Below are positions 1 through 8,899 of a stretch of 64,000 nucleotides of DNA, in pieces. Position 1 is the stretch's first letter. Each line of letters starts with the position of its first letter. The stretch is taken from assembly GCF_000025525.1 (NCBI RefSeq), contig NC_013887.1, positions 1,188,729 to 1,252,728 of the forward strand, read 5' to 3'. The notes under the pieces were generated by a model. That model was not told the origin of the DNA and searched no databases. It saw only the letters and a list, made by a program, of their open reading frames with translations. This stretch comes from Methanocaldococcus sp. FS406-22. GTDB taxonomy: Archaea > AGJL01 > Methanococci > Methanococcales > Methanocaldococcaceae. Made by a program: the position numbers and the translations under genes.

Positions 1-2029
1 TCAAACATTCATATTTATCAACAAAAGCCATATAATCTGGTGGAATCACTATAGTTGAATCATACTCCTCAACAATTGCTGGCCCTTCAAATATAGCTCC
101 TGGTTTAAGCTTATCCCTATTATAAACTGCTGTCTCTTCCCATCCACTACTGAAATAAACCTTTCTATAGCTTTCTGGCTTTGGTGTGTATTCTTTAACT
201 TCACTGCATTTTATCTCTGGCTTTGTCAATAAACCAATAATTGTAACCCTTGCATTAACTAACTCAATCTCCTCCTCTAAAGAACTAAACTTATAAACTG
301 CCTCATGTTTTTTGTGGAAGTTATCTGCCAATTCTTTTAAATCTCCAGTCCATGGGATTGTTAATTCATAGGACTGCCCTTTATATCTAACATCAATCTG
401 CTTAACTATCTTTATCTCCTCAAAGCCCTCAACCTCTTTAATTCCCTCCTCTATTAACTCAATAAATATCTCCTCAATCTCTTCCTCATCAACTTCATTT
501 ATATCTTTTAATATACTTTTAACCTTATCAACTCTACAATCAGCCAATAAAAGCCCTAAAGCAGAGAAAACTCCACATGAAGGAGGAATTAAGATTGATT
601 TAATCTCCATCTCCTCTGCCAACTCAACTCCATGTAAAGGGCCGGCTCCACCAAATACATACATAACAAAGTCCCTTGGGTCATAGCCTCTCTCAACAGT
701 AACTATTCTTAATGCCTTTGCCATGGTTGTGTTTGCTAACCTTATTATTCCATAGGCAGTTTCTTCAACACTCTCTCCAATCTTCTCTGCCAATTTTGAT
801 ATCGCCTTCTCAGCTAAATCTTTTCTTAATGTTAATAATCCTCCACTAAGCTTTTCTCCCAATCTACCAAGGATTAAGTTTGCATCCGTTATTGTTGGCT
901 TATCATTTCCTTTTCCATAACAAACAGGCCCAGGGTCAGCTCCAGCACTTATTGGGCCGACTCTTAAGGCGTTACCTTCATCAACCCAAGCTATTGTCCC
1001 TCCCCCAGCACTAACCTCAGCCAAATCAATAAATGGAAATCTAACTGGATAACCAGAGCCTTTAATTAATCTTCCAGCATGAACCTCTCCTCCAACTTCA
1101 TACTCATTTGTTACTAAAGGAGAGTTATTAATTATAGTTGATGCCTTGGCAGTTGTTCCACCCATATCAAAGCCTATAACTTTGTTATCATTTAAAATCT
1201 TTGAGAAATAGGCAACTGCAATAGCCCCAGCCGCTGGACCGGATTCAATAAATGCCGCTGGTCTTTCAGTGGCATATTTTATGTTAGAGATGCCTCCACT
1301 ACTCTGCATAACATAAAATTTCCCATTAAAGCCGTTATTTTTTAAAGAGCTTATAAAGCTCTTTAGATACTTTGACATTAATGGCTTTAGATATGCATTA
1401 ACTACAGTTGTGCTTGTCCTCTCATACTCTTTATATTCAGGATTAATTTCATGAGAGGTTATAACATCCACATTAGGGCAGAGATTTTTTATTATTTCCT
1501 TTGCCTTCTTTTCATGAATTGGAGTCTTATAGCTATGTAAAAAAGAGATAACAACTACTTCATAACCTCTTTTTTTAATTATCTCAGCTATTTTTTGCAA
1601 TTCTTCTTCATTTAATGGGATGATTATATTTCCATTTGCATCTATTCTCTCTTCAACCTCATATCTATCTCTCCTCTTTATTAATGGCTTAGGTTTTTCA
1701 AAGAATAAATCATACAGCTTAGGTCTTCTCTGCCTACCAATTTCAATAACATCCCTAAATCCTTTTGTTGTAATTAGTGCAATTTTTGGAGGGTTTAGAT
1801 GCTCTTGCCCTAAGAACATGTTTGTTCCTAAGGTTGTTGCATGGATTAAAATATCTATCTTATCATAAGGTATTTTAGCTGTTTCTATTGCATTTATTGC
1901 TCCAATAGCCGGACTCTTTGGAGTTGTTGGAACTTTAACTACCTTAAACTCTCTGCTATCTTCATCAAAATAAACGAGGTCTGTAAATGTTCCTCCTATA
2001 TCAATCCCCACTCTATAGCTCATAGCCAT
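1..2029 (-). CDS. hyuA: HyuA-type N-methylhydantoinase/5-oxoprolinase subunit (3' end cut by window)
   Basis: About 676 codons are visible, reading leftward and still open at base 1, so only the last few residues should be missing. The N-terminus reads SYRVGIDIGGTFTDLV, the acetate/sugar-kinase-like phosphate-binding loop of the HyuA/5-oxoprolinase A family. Further motifs are GFDMGGTTAK, SAGGGTIAWVDEG, GPGPVCYG-like SAGADPGPVCYGKG and YVFGGAGPLHG. These enzymes use ATP to open cyclic amides such as hydantoins or 5-oxoproline, normally with a HyuB partner, whose gene would lie to the left outside the window. The start is ATG at 2029 or, two codons later, at 2023; GGGATGG just upstream of 2023 could serve as a weak ribosome binding site. 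The substrate cannot be deduced. Divergent from cobA. Confidence 0.85.
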   Translation of the reverse strand, partial: MAMSYRVGIDIGGTFTDLVYFDEDSREFKVVKVPTTPKSPAIGAINAIETAKIPYDKIDILIHATTLGTNMFLGQEHLNPPKIALITTKGFRDVIEIGRQRRPKLYDLFFEKPKPLIKRRDRYEVEERIDANGNIIIPLNEEELQKIAEIIKKRGYEVVVISFLHSYKTPIHEKKAKEIIKNLCPNVDVITSHEINPEYKEYERTSTTVVNAYLKPLMSKYLKSFISSLKNNGFNGKFYVMQSSGGISNIKYATERPAAFIESGPAAGAIAVAYFSKILNDNKVIGFDMGGTTAKASTIINNSPLVTNEYEVGGEVHAGRLIKGSGYPVRFPFIDLAEVSAGGGTIAWVDEGNALRVGPISAGADPGPVCYGKGNDKPTITDANLILGRLGEKLSGGLLTLRKDLAEKAISKLAEKIGESVEETAYGIIRLANTTMAKALRIVTVERGYDPRDFVMYVFGGAGPLHGVELAEEMEIKSILIPPSCGVFSALGLLLADCRVDKVKSILKDINEVDEEEIEEIFIELIEEGIKEVEGFEEIKIVKQIDVRYKGQSYELTIPWTGDLKELADNFHKKHEAVYKFSSLEEEIELVNARVTIIGLLTKPEIKCSEVKEYTPKPESYRKVYFSSGWEETAVYNRDKLKPGAIFEGPAIVEEYDSTIVIPPDYMAFVDKYECL

Positions 2030-2100
2030 CCCATAATAATTAGTATTAGAAGCTATAATTTATTTTAATGCCAAAAAATATAAAATTTTGTGGTGAAAGA

Positions 2101-2829
2101 ATGACTGGCAAAGTTATCTTAGTAGGAGCTGGGCCTGGAGATCCAGAGTTGATAACAATAAAGGGCTTAAAAGCTATAAAACAGGCGGATGTTATTGTTT
2201 ATGATGATTTAATATCAAAAGAGTTGTTAAATTATGCTAAAGAAGATGCTGAATTAATTTATGTCGGAAAAAGAAAGGGAAAACATTCATTTAAGCAGGA
2301 AGAGATTAATAAAATATTAGTAGATAAGGCAAAAGAAGGAAAGTTAGTTGTTAGATTAAAAGGTGGAGACCCGTTTGTTTTTGGTAGAGGTGGAGAGGAG
2401 ATATTAGAGCTGAAAAAGCATAATATACCTTATGAAGTAGTTCCGGGTATAACGTCAGCTATAGCAGTTCCAGAGGTTGCTGGAATTCCAGTAACCCATA
2501 GAAAGGTAGCCACTTCCTTTACAGTAGTTACTGGACATGAGGCAGAGGATAAAAAAGAGAAACAGGTTGATTTGAGTAAATTAAATGCAGATACTATTGT
2601 AATTTTAATGGGAATAACTAATTTGGAAAATTTGGTTAAAGAGTTGTTGCAAAACCCAAAGAGAAGCAAAGATACACCAGTAGCAATTATTATGGAAGGA
2701 ACTACAGAGAATCAGAGAGTTATAAAAGGAACTTTGGGAGATATTGTTGAAAAGGCAAAGAAAGAAGGAGCCAAACCACCGGGAGTTATAGTTGTTGGTG
2801 ATGTTGTTAATGTGTTGGATAGTCAATAA
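2101..2829 (+). CDS. cobA: Uroporphyrinogen-III C-methyltransferase
   Basis: A SAM-dependent tetrapyrrole methylase that converts uroporphyrinogen III to precorrin-2, the branch point to cobalamin, siroheme and coenzyme F430. Family motifs are clear: VGAGPGDPELITIKGLKAI at the N-terminus, GGDPFVFGRGGEE in the middle and IPVTHR after it. The frame is open from 2068, but ATG at 2101 is preceded by GGTGAAAGA, a standard ribosome binding site here, giving 242 residues, the usual length of stand-alone archaeal CobA with no HemD or Siroheme-synthase fusion. Ten or so bases after its stop begins a radical SAM gene on the same strand, so the two may form an operon. Confidence 0.93.
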   Translation: MTGKVILVGAGPGDPELITIKGLKAIKQADVIVYDDLISKELLNYAKEDAELIYVGKRKGKHSFKQEEINKILVDKAKEGKLVVRLKGGDPFVFGRGGEEILELKKHNIPYEVVPGITSAIAVPEVAGIPVTHRKVATSFTVVTGHEAEDKKEKQVDLSKLNADTIVILMGITNLENLVKELLQNPKRSKDTPVAIIMEGTTENQRVIKGTLGDIVEKAKKEGAKPPGVIVVGDVVNVLDSQ

Positions 2830-2848
2830 ATAATATTCTGTGATTAAA

Positions 2849-4174
2849 ATGATAAAAAATGTTGCTATAATCTATCCAAACAAATTTAAAGCAGGGATTT
2901 CTTGCTTAGCTGTGCATGTATTGGCTAATCATCTAAGCAAATATAGAGATTTAAATGTAGGAGTGTATTTCTTAGAGAATTATGAAAGGATAAGGAATTT
3001 TGATGCAATTTTTATCACTCTGCAGTATGAGAATGATTACTTTAATGCAATAAAGATAGTTAAAAATTTAAGAAAAACTAATCCTAATGCCGTCTTTGTT
3101 GCTGGAGGGCCATGTGTAATGGAAAATTTCTTTCCAATGGCTGAGTTTTTTGATGCATTTATAGTTGGAGAGATTGAAAATAGTGATGTAATGTTAAAAG
3201 TTATAAATAGAGAGTTTGATGTTGAAGGAGTTTATTCAAAGTTTTTAGATAAAAAGAAGGTTAAAAGAATCTATCCAAAAAAATTGGGAGTTGAGGATTA
3301 TCCAATATATCAGCCAACCTCTGAAGAAGGAGCTTATGGAAAATCCTTCTTATTGGAGATTGGGAGAGGTTGCCCAAGAAGATGTAGATTTTGCTTAGCA
3401 AGAGCTATTTACTACCCACCAAGGTTTAGAAAGCTTGATGATTTGATGTATTTGGCAGAAGAAGGAGTTAAGGTTAATAAAGTTAATAAAGTAGCATTAA
3501 TAGCTCCATCAGTTGGAGATTATAAGTATATAGTTGAACTCTGCAATTTTTTAGATGAGAAGGACATTCAAATATCTCCATCATCTTTAAGGGCAGATAC
3601 TTTAAACGATGATTTAATGAGAATCTTAAAACCAAAGACCTTAACCATAGCTCCAGAGGCTGGAAGTGAAAGGTTGAGAGAATTTATAAAAAAAGACATT
3701 AAAGAGGAAGATATAGCCAATGCTATTGATTTGGCTAAGAAATTTGGAGTTGAGAAGATTAAACTCTATTTTATGGTTGGAATTCCAACAGAGACAGATG
3801 AGGACATTGAAGAGCTTATAAATTTAACAAAGAAAATAAAAAAAGACATTAGGAGAGTTGAAATCTCTATCAATCCAATGATTCCAAAGCCACATACGGA
3901 TTTTGAGGCAGAGGAGTTTGATTTATCCTCTAAGAAAAAAATTAGGTATATTGAAAAATCTTTAAGAAGAGAAAACATCAAAGTGGAGTATGAGAACTTC
4001 AACTCCATGATTTGTCAGTGTGTGTTGGCAAGAGGAGATGAAAATCTTAGCAAATATTTAGATACTTCAAAAAATCCAACAAGCTTAGTTAGTGCTTTAA
4101 AGAAAGATAAATTATTGGATAGATACTTAGGAAGGTTTGAAGAGAAGGGAGTTTGGAGAAACATTATTATCTAA
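2849..4174 (+). CDS. Radical SAM protein with N-terminal B12-binding-like domain
   Basis: About 441 residues. The N-terminal ~140 residues (AIIYPNKFKAGISCLAVHVL, later VFVAGGPCVMENFFPMAEF and AFIVGEIE) resemble the Rossmann-like cobalamin-binding domain seen in B12-dependent radical SAM proteins. A classical Cx3Cx2C cluster motif, GRGCPRRCRFCLAR, follows near residue 180, then TIAPEAGSERLR and a TIM-barrel-like body. A 4Fe-4S cluster and SAM are expected; the substrate is unknown. Immediately downstream of cobA on the same strand, which suggests, but does not prove, a role in corrinoid or F430 metabolism. An in-frame GTG at 2840 is possible, but GTGAT at 2840-2844 reads better as the ribosome binding site for ATG 2849. 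Confidence 0.82.
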   Translation: MIKNVAIIYPNKFKAGISCLAVHVLANHLSKYRDLNVGVYFLENYERIRNFDAIFITLQYENDYFNAIKIVKNLRKTNPNAVFVAGGPCVMENFFPMAEFFDAFIVGEIENSDVMLKVINREFDVEGVYSKFLDKKKVKRIYPKKLGVEDYPIYQPTSEEGAYGKSFLLEIGRGCPRRCRFCLARAIYYPPRFRKLDDLMYLAEEGVKVNKVNKVALIAPSVGDYKYIVELCNFLDEKDIQISPSSLRADTLNDDLMRILKPKTLTIAPEAGSERLREFIKKDIKEEDIANAIDLAKKFGVEKIKLYFMVGIPTETDEDIEELINLTKKIKKDIRRVEISINPMIPKPHTDFEAEEFDLSSKKKIRYIEKSLRRENIKVEYENFNSMICQCVLARGDENLSKYLDTSKNPTSLVSALKKDKLLDRYLGRFEEKGVWRNIII

Positions 4175-4238
4175 ATTTTTGCTGTTAAAAAACTTAATAT
4201 TAATATTAAATTTGTCAAAATTATAAAAAAGTATTCAT

Positions 4239-4856
4239 TTATTGTTTATTTTTTTCTATTGCCTTTAAAACCTCTAAACCAAACAATCTTGCATACTCAG
4301 GGGATTTTGCAGTAACTACATTACCATCAACAACAACCCCTTTATCTTCATAAATAGCTCCAGCTTTTTTCAGCTCTTCTATCGCCTCTGGAGCTGGATA
4401 TACAGTAGCTTTTTTGTTCTTTAAGATTCCTGCTCTTGCTAAAACTACTGGAGATAAACAGATTGCCGAAACAACTTTATTTTGGTTGTAAAACTCTTTA
4501 ACTAATTCTATTAATCTTGTATTATTCCACAAATACTCTTTTGAACCAATTCCCCCCACTATAACTATTGCTACATAATCGTCAGGGCTTACGTCATAGA
4601 TAGTTTTTTCAACAGTTATCTTATTCCCCAACATCCCCACACATTCTCCTTTTGTTGTTGAGACAACATCAACCTTCAACCCATTAGATTCAAATACAGC
4701 CATTGGTTCAAACAACTCTTCATCTCTAAAATCCTTTGGAGCTATAACCATTAAAACTTTTGCATTTTTCATATTTTCCCTCTTTTCGTTGGGATTAGTT
4801 ATGCACATTGAAGACATTAAGGTCAGGGTTATCAATATTGCTGCCAACCTCTTCAT
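4239..4856 (-). CDS. DJ-1/PfpI family protein with lipoprotein-like signal
   Basis: 205 residues. The body (from about residue 33, KVLMVIAPKDFRDEELFEP) is a DJ-1/PfpI/ThiJ fold: acidic residue in the RDEELFEP segment, GGIGSKEYL, and the nucleophile elbow VVSAICLSPVVLARAG with Cys133. The elbow reads CLS rather than the more usual CHG. Family members act as proteases, glyoxalase/deglycase-like enzymes or chaperones; the activity here is not predictable. Unusually, the first ~20 residues are hydrophobic with one early Lys-Arg and end in LMSSMC (Cys18), like a lipobox, suggesting export and membrane anchoring. ATG 4856 follows TGTGGGAAC. Convergent with the radical SAM gene and divergent from the HAD gene. 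Confidence 0.85.
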   Translation of the reverse strand: MKRLAAILITLTLMSSMCITNPNEKRENMKNAKVLMVIAPKDFRDEELFEPMAVFESNGLKVDVVSTTKGECVGMLGNKITVEKTIYDVSPDDYVAIVIVGGIGSKEYLWNNTRLIELVKEFYNQNKVVSAICLSPVVLARAGILKNKKATVYPAPEAIEELKKAGAIYEDKGVVVDGNVVTAKSPEYARLFGLEVLKAIEKNKQ

Positions 4857-4912
4857 GTTCCCACAAATAATTCTTTATACTTGAACATATATATCTAATT
4901 AATGGGGTAAGT

Positions 4913-5722
4913 ATGAAAGTGGCTATAGTGTTTGATAGTGCTGGGACTCTTGTAAAGATAATGAGAGTCATTAAAGATTTAAAGAAAAATAAGTTTATTT
5001 GCAACAGACAGACTGTTGACATTGTAGATGAAAAAAAGGGTAGAGCTTTAGTTATAATTAAAGAAGACCCTTTAAAAGTTGTAGATAAAGAAGACCCAGA
5101 AAAATTAATATCTGATTTACTAAAAGAGGTTGAAATTGGCATATCTTATTGTAATCCACCGATAAATAGAGAAGGGATTTTCAAAGATAAAAAAGCCAAG
5201 GTTAAAGAGTTGCAGGAGCCGTTGAATATTTTAAAGAGGTATGAGGTAGAGACAGGATATGGAAGTGCTTTAATTGTAGATACTTATGCTGGAGAGATTG
5301 AATACACTATAACAACTGCTGGATGTTTATTTAAAGAGGTTAAAGAAACAATTAAACAACTGAAAGAGTTGGGAGTTAAGGTTTTCATAGCCTCTGGAGA
5401 TAGAAAAGGGTTTATAAAGAGATTGGCTGAGATTACGGGAGTTAATGAAAAATACATAATGGCAGAGGCCCATCAAGAGTTAAAGAGAGATTTAATAATA
5501 AACCTAAAAAAAGAGGGGTATTTTACAATAATGGTTGGAGATGGAGCTAACGATGTCCCAGCAATGATTGAAAGCGATTTGGCAGTTGTCACATTACAGA
5601 ATGGAAATGTATCAAAGAAAGCCCTTGAAACAGCAGATATAAAGATTTACAATATAAAGGAAATTGTTGATGTTTGTAAAAAAGTTATTAGTGGAAAGAT
5701 TAAAGGTAGAAAATCAAGTTAA
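4913..5722 (+). CDS. Soluble P-type ATPase-like HAD phosphohydrolase
   Basis: 269 residues with no membrane segments. It carries the catalytic motifs of P-type ATPases without the transmembrane domain: DSAGT with nucleophile Asp8 (DKTGT in pumps), FIASGDRKG (motif II) and MVGDGANDVPAM with the paired metal-binding aspartates. The middle region (CLFKEVKETIKQLKELGVKV) matches the P-domain hinge. A close M. jannaschii homologue (MJ0968) has been described as a soluble P-type-ATPase-like phosphatase. Expected to be a cytoplasmic, Mg-dependent phosphatase of unknown physiological substrate. ATG 4913 follows GGGGTAAGT. The stop lies directly before the CRISPR locus 1 leader. Confidence 0.87.
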   Translation: MKVAIVFDSAGTLVKIMRVIKDLKKNKFICNRQTVDIVDEKKGRALVIIKEDPLKVVDKEDPEKLISDLLKEVEIGISYCNPPINREGIFKDKKAKVKELQEPLNILKRYEVETGYGSALIVDTYAGEIEYTITTAGCLFKEVKETIKQLKELGVKVFIASGDRKGFIKRLAEITGVNEKYIMAEAHQELKRDLIINLKKEGYFTIMVGDGANDVPAMIESDLAVVTLQNGNVSKKALETADIKIYNIKEIVDVCKKVISGKIKGRKSS

Positions 5723-5742
5723 GGAGTATTTTGGTATGGAAA

Positions 5743-6174
5743 AATATTTATATGTGTTTCTTGATATTTTTATTTTAAGTTTTGATAATTTTTGGTTATA
5801 TTGTTGGAAGTTTATCTCGTTGGATGTGTTTAAAATTTGATAGAGGTAACAATTAGTTGGCATTTGCTTATTTAGAAGATTTAAATTTAATTTCTAAGGG
5901 TATAGCAATTTAATTGTTTGGAATATTTAGGTTTATTGAATTATTTAGATTTTTAAAATTTAAGATTAGATACTAAGTTAAATGAAATTTCTCCAACCAA
6001 TAAGTCAAATCTTCAAATTTAGAAAGATAAGAATACTTAATTTTGTTAAAAGGGAAAGATTTAAATATCAGTAGGTTTATAAATGAGGATAGTTATTTAC
6101 CCTTAGAAAAATATGGTGCCGAAAAGTATAAATATAAGAAAGATAATAAAAAATAAGTTGTGAATGATTGCCTT
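5743..6174 (+). promoter_or_regulatory. CRISPR locus 1 leader
   Basis: This 432-bp gene-free AT-rich stretch aligns along nearly its whole length with 18351-18783, the segment before CRISPR locus 2. Long conserved runs include GATTTAAATTTAATTTCTAA, AATCTTCAAATTTAGAAAGA and TTTAAATATCA-TAGGTTTATAA. A TATA-like AGTATAAATATA at 6125-6136 lies about 40-50 bases before the first repeat, a good position for a promoter that transcribes the array rightward. The conserved GATTGCC ends three bases before the first repeat. Published M. jannaschii work described similar ~400-bp 'long repeats' next to short-repeat arrays, which matches this layout. Confidence 0.88.
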
Positions 6175-7524
6175 GTTAAAATCAGACCGATTCGGTATGG
6201 AAACGACTTAAACTTATTGCAAGTAATATAATCTTTTAAAATGTTAAAATCAGACCGATTCGGTATGGAAACCTGTTGGAGAAGGAACATCCTCAGGATT
6301 TAAAGGTTAAAATCAGACCGATTCGGTATGGAAACCTTTATTCTGGAGGGCTACTTGAAACAGTAGATAGTGTTAAAATCAGACCGATTCGGTATGGAAA
6401 CATATTAAACCGAAATAAGCACAGTCCATATGTATTTTGTTAAAATCAGACCGATTCGGTATGGAAACTTGACTTTGAATCTAACGATTGTTATCGGTAC
6501 ACGTATTGTTAAAATCAGACCGATTCGGTATGGAAACTCAGTAGATTTAAATGCGTTCTTCGACATTTCAGGAGCTAAGTTAAAATCAGACCGATTCGGT
6601 ATGGAAACTTAATTTGGACTGTTATTGCAGTTGGCAAGGTTACATTATGTTAAAATCAGACCGATTCGGTATGGAAACCTAAATAAACAGGTTCAGAAGA
6701 TACGGGCGTATTGTTTGTTAAAATCAGACCGATTCGGTATGGAAACGTTGGAATCTAAAAAACTTATCAGAGTGTCCAAAACGTTTGGGTTAAAATCAGA
6801 CCGATTCGGTATGGAAACCTGTGCTACATTTCTGTCAATCCAATATGCTGGTGGCAAACAGATGGTTAAAATCAGACCGATTCGGTATGGAAACAAATCA
6901 GCAAGGATTATTGCCCAATGGTTTGCCTGGAAGTTAAAATCAGACCGATTCGGTATGGAAACTCCAACACTGTATTCTCACTGTAAGATATGTCGACATC
7001 GTTAAAATCAGACCGATTCGGTATGGAAACATTAATCAAGTTAATCTTGCTCTGATTCGTGAATTTATAGCGTTAAAATCAGACCGATTCGGTATGGAAA
7101 CTTCGTTTCAGACCACATTATCCACGACCCTGACAGCTAGTTAAAATAAGACCGATTCGGTATGGAAACTTGGATGTTGCACAATTAAACTTTAACGCTT
7201 ATTTGCAGTGTTAAAATAAGACCGATTCGGTATGGAAACATTACAAAGATTGATAATATAATTCGCTCAAAAGTTCCAGTTAAAATAAGACCGATTCGGT
7301 ATGGAAACGAGATGGAAATGTTAGAGAGGTTTTATGATAAGCCAGTGTTAAAATAAGACCGATTCGGTATGGAAACTTCTCTTCAACTATCCAACCGATT
7401 CTTCTCTGCCCATCCAGTTAAAATCAGACCTCTTTGAGGATGGAAACATTTCACAGTAATACCATCCAGACCACGTGCAGTCATCCCAGTATATGTATAT
7501 GGTTAAAATCAGACCTCTTAGAGG
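6175..7524 (+). CRISPR. CRISPR locus 1: 19 full repeats plus a degenerate terminal repeat
   Basis: The 30-nt repeat begins GTTAAAATCAGACC, has a palindromic core ACCGATTCGGT and ends ATGGAAAC, the usual 8-nt crRNA 5' tag. Full repeats start at 6175, 6243, 6306, 6372, 6439, 6508, 6579, 6649, 6717, 6789, 6865, 6933, 7001, 7072, 7140, 7210, 7279, 7347 and 7417. Spacers are 33-46 nt and all different by eye. The first 14 repeats read ...AATCAG; the next four (7140-7376) read ...AATAAG. The 19th (7417-7447, 31 nt) has the stem CCTC-TTT-GAGG instead of ACCG/CGGT. A last copy at 7502 stops after CCTCTTAGAGG and runs into T-rich sequence. The leader on the left and decay on the right give plus-strand orientation. 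There are no cas genes nearby. Confidence 0.98.
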
Positions 7525-7710
7525 TTTATTCTCTTTTTAAACCATTAAAATCAAAAGTAAAAAAGCTATTTTTATTCTTAAACTCAGTAATACTTATACA
7601 TCTAAATATATAACAAACTATTTAAATTAGTAATACTAAAAGAGAGAAAATCCCCAGAAAATTTTTCAACTAGTATTAAAAATTATTACAATTTAGAAAA
7701 AATAAAAGAT

Positions 7711-8736
7711 TTATGGATTCAACCCTATTTCAAATAACCCTTCTTTTTCATCAAATCCAAACATTATATTCATGTTCTGTATTGCCTGCCCACTTGCTCC
7801 CTTAACTAAATTATCTATTGCTGAGATAACCACCAATCTACCATGTTCATCAATCTCAAACCCACCAATATCACAGAAATTAGTTCCTCTAACCCAAGTT
7901 AATTTTGGCAAAACATCTGAAAACACTCTAACAAAAATCTCATTCTCATAAAACTTTTCATAGAGCTTAATTATCCCCTCTCTATCAACATCTTTAGCTA
8001 AGAATGTATGTGCAGTTGTTAAAATTCCTCTTGTTATTGGGGCTAAGTGAGGAGTGAATGAAACTTTAGCCTTTCCAAGTTTTTTTAATTCCTTTTCAAT
8101 CTCTGGGGTGTGTCTGTGGGTAGTTATCTTGTAAGGGTTTATATTTTCATTTACATTTGGGAAGTGGGTTGTTTCCGTTGGATTTACTCCTGCTCCACTA
8201 ACTCCAGTTTTTGAATCAAATATAATTCTCTCCTCTATAATTCCATCTTTAACTAATGGAGCAACAGCCAAAATAGCCCCTGTTGGGAAGCAGCCAGGAT
8301 TTGCTACAAGTTGAGCTTTTTTTATCTCCTCTCTATGCAATTCTGGCAATCCATAAGCAATTTTCACATCTGGCAATCCTTTATGTTTTATTTTATAATA
8401 TTTTTCATACAAGCTTAAATCCTCGAATCTGTAATCTCCACTTAAGTCAATAACTTTCATTCCCCTCTCAATAAAATCTGGAACTATATCCATTGAAGCT
8501 CCATGTGGTGTTGCAGTAAATACTAAATCAGCATCAACCTTATCAATATCTCCAGTAAAATAAAGCTCTTTATATTTTCCAATACCTTTTAAATGTGGGT
8601 GAATTTTGAAAACATGCTTTCCAGCTTCTTTTCTTGAGGTTATATATGCTACATTAACTTTTTCATGATTAGCCAATAATCTCAATAATTCAGCTCCTGT
8701 GTATCCAGTAGCCCCAATTATAGCCACTTCTTTCAT
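7711..8736 (-). CDS. argC: N-acetyl-gamma-glutamyl-phosphate reductase
   Basis: Third step of ornithine/arginine synthesis: NADPH-dependent reduction of N-acetylglutamyl phosphate to the semialdehyde. A LysW-linked or bifunctional role in lysine synthesis is also known in some archaea, but a lysA gene next door argues for the arginine role. Motifs: [14 protein letters not shown] (nucleotide binding, residues ~8-21), ATPHGASM, the catalytic cysteine in [11 protein letters not shown], and HRHTPEIE. Start: the frame opens at a GTG (8745), but GTGAT there is best read as the ribosome binding site for ATG 8736, giving 341 residues, normal for the family. The ~190 bp after the CRISPR end hold no gene. 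Confidence 0.93.
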   Translation of the reverse strand: MKEVAIIGATGYTGAELLRLLANHEKVNVAYITSRKEAGKHVFKIHPHLKGIGKYKELYFTGDIDKVDADLVFTATPHGASMDIVPDFIERGMKVIDLSGDYRFEDLSLYEKYYKIKHKGLPDVKIAYGLPELHREEIKKAQLVANPGCFPTGAILAVAPLVKDGIIEERIIFDSKTGVSGAGVNPTETTHFPNVNENINPYKITTHRHTPEIEKELKKLGKAKVSFTPHLAPITRGILTTAHTFLAKDVDREGIIKLYEKFYENEIFVRVFSDVLPKLTWVRGTNFCDIGGFEIDEHGRLVVISAIDNLVKGASGQAIQNMNIMFGFDEKEGLFEIGLNP

Positions 8737-8899
8737 AACTATCACACAATTTCATCAATTGTTTATATCGTTTTATTTATTTAGCATTAATTAATAGTTA
8801 GGTATTACCTACTTTAATCTTTTAAGCTATGGCTAAAAAATTAAAAAATACTCTTTGGAATGTTTTTTAGAAAAAATAAGATTAAAAATTAAAATGGAT

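Noticed and set aside
5723-6174. Possibility of a small gene or ncRNA gene in the CRISPR leader
   Set aside because: All frames are broken by stops and the region is conserved with the second leader as a unit, which the leader role explains.
6430-7005. Open frames through CRISPR locus 1 encoding repeated VKIRPIRYGN / LKSDRFGMET units
   Set aside because: They arise because the 30-nt repeat is a multiple of three and free of stops; the sequence is a CRISPR array, not a repeat protein gene. The same holds for minus-strand VSIPNRSDFN frames at 6093-6290, 6693-6896 and 18893-19175.
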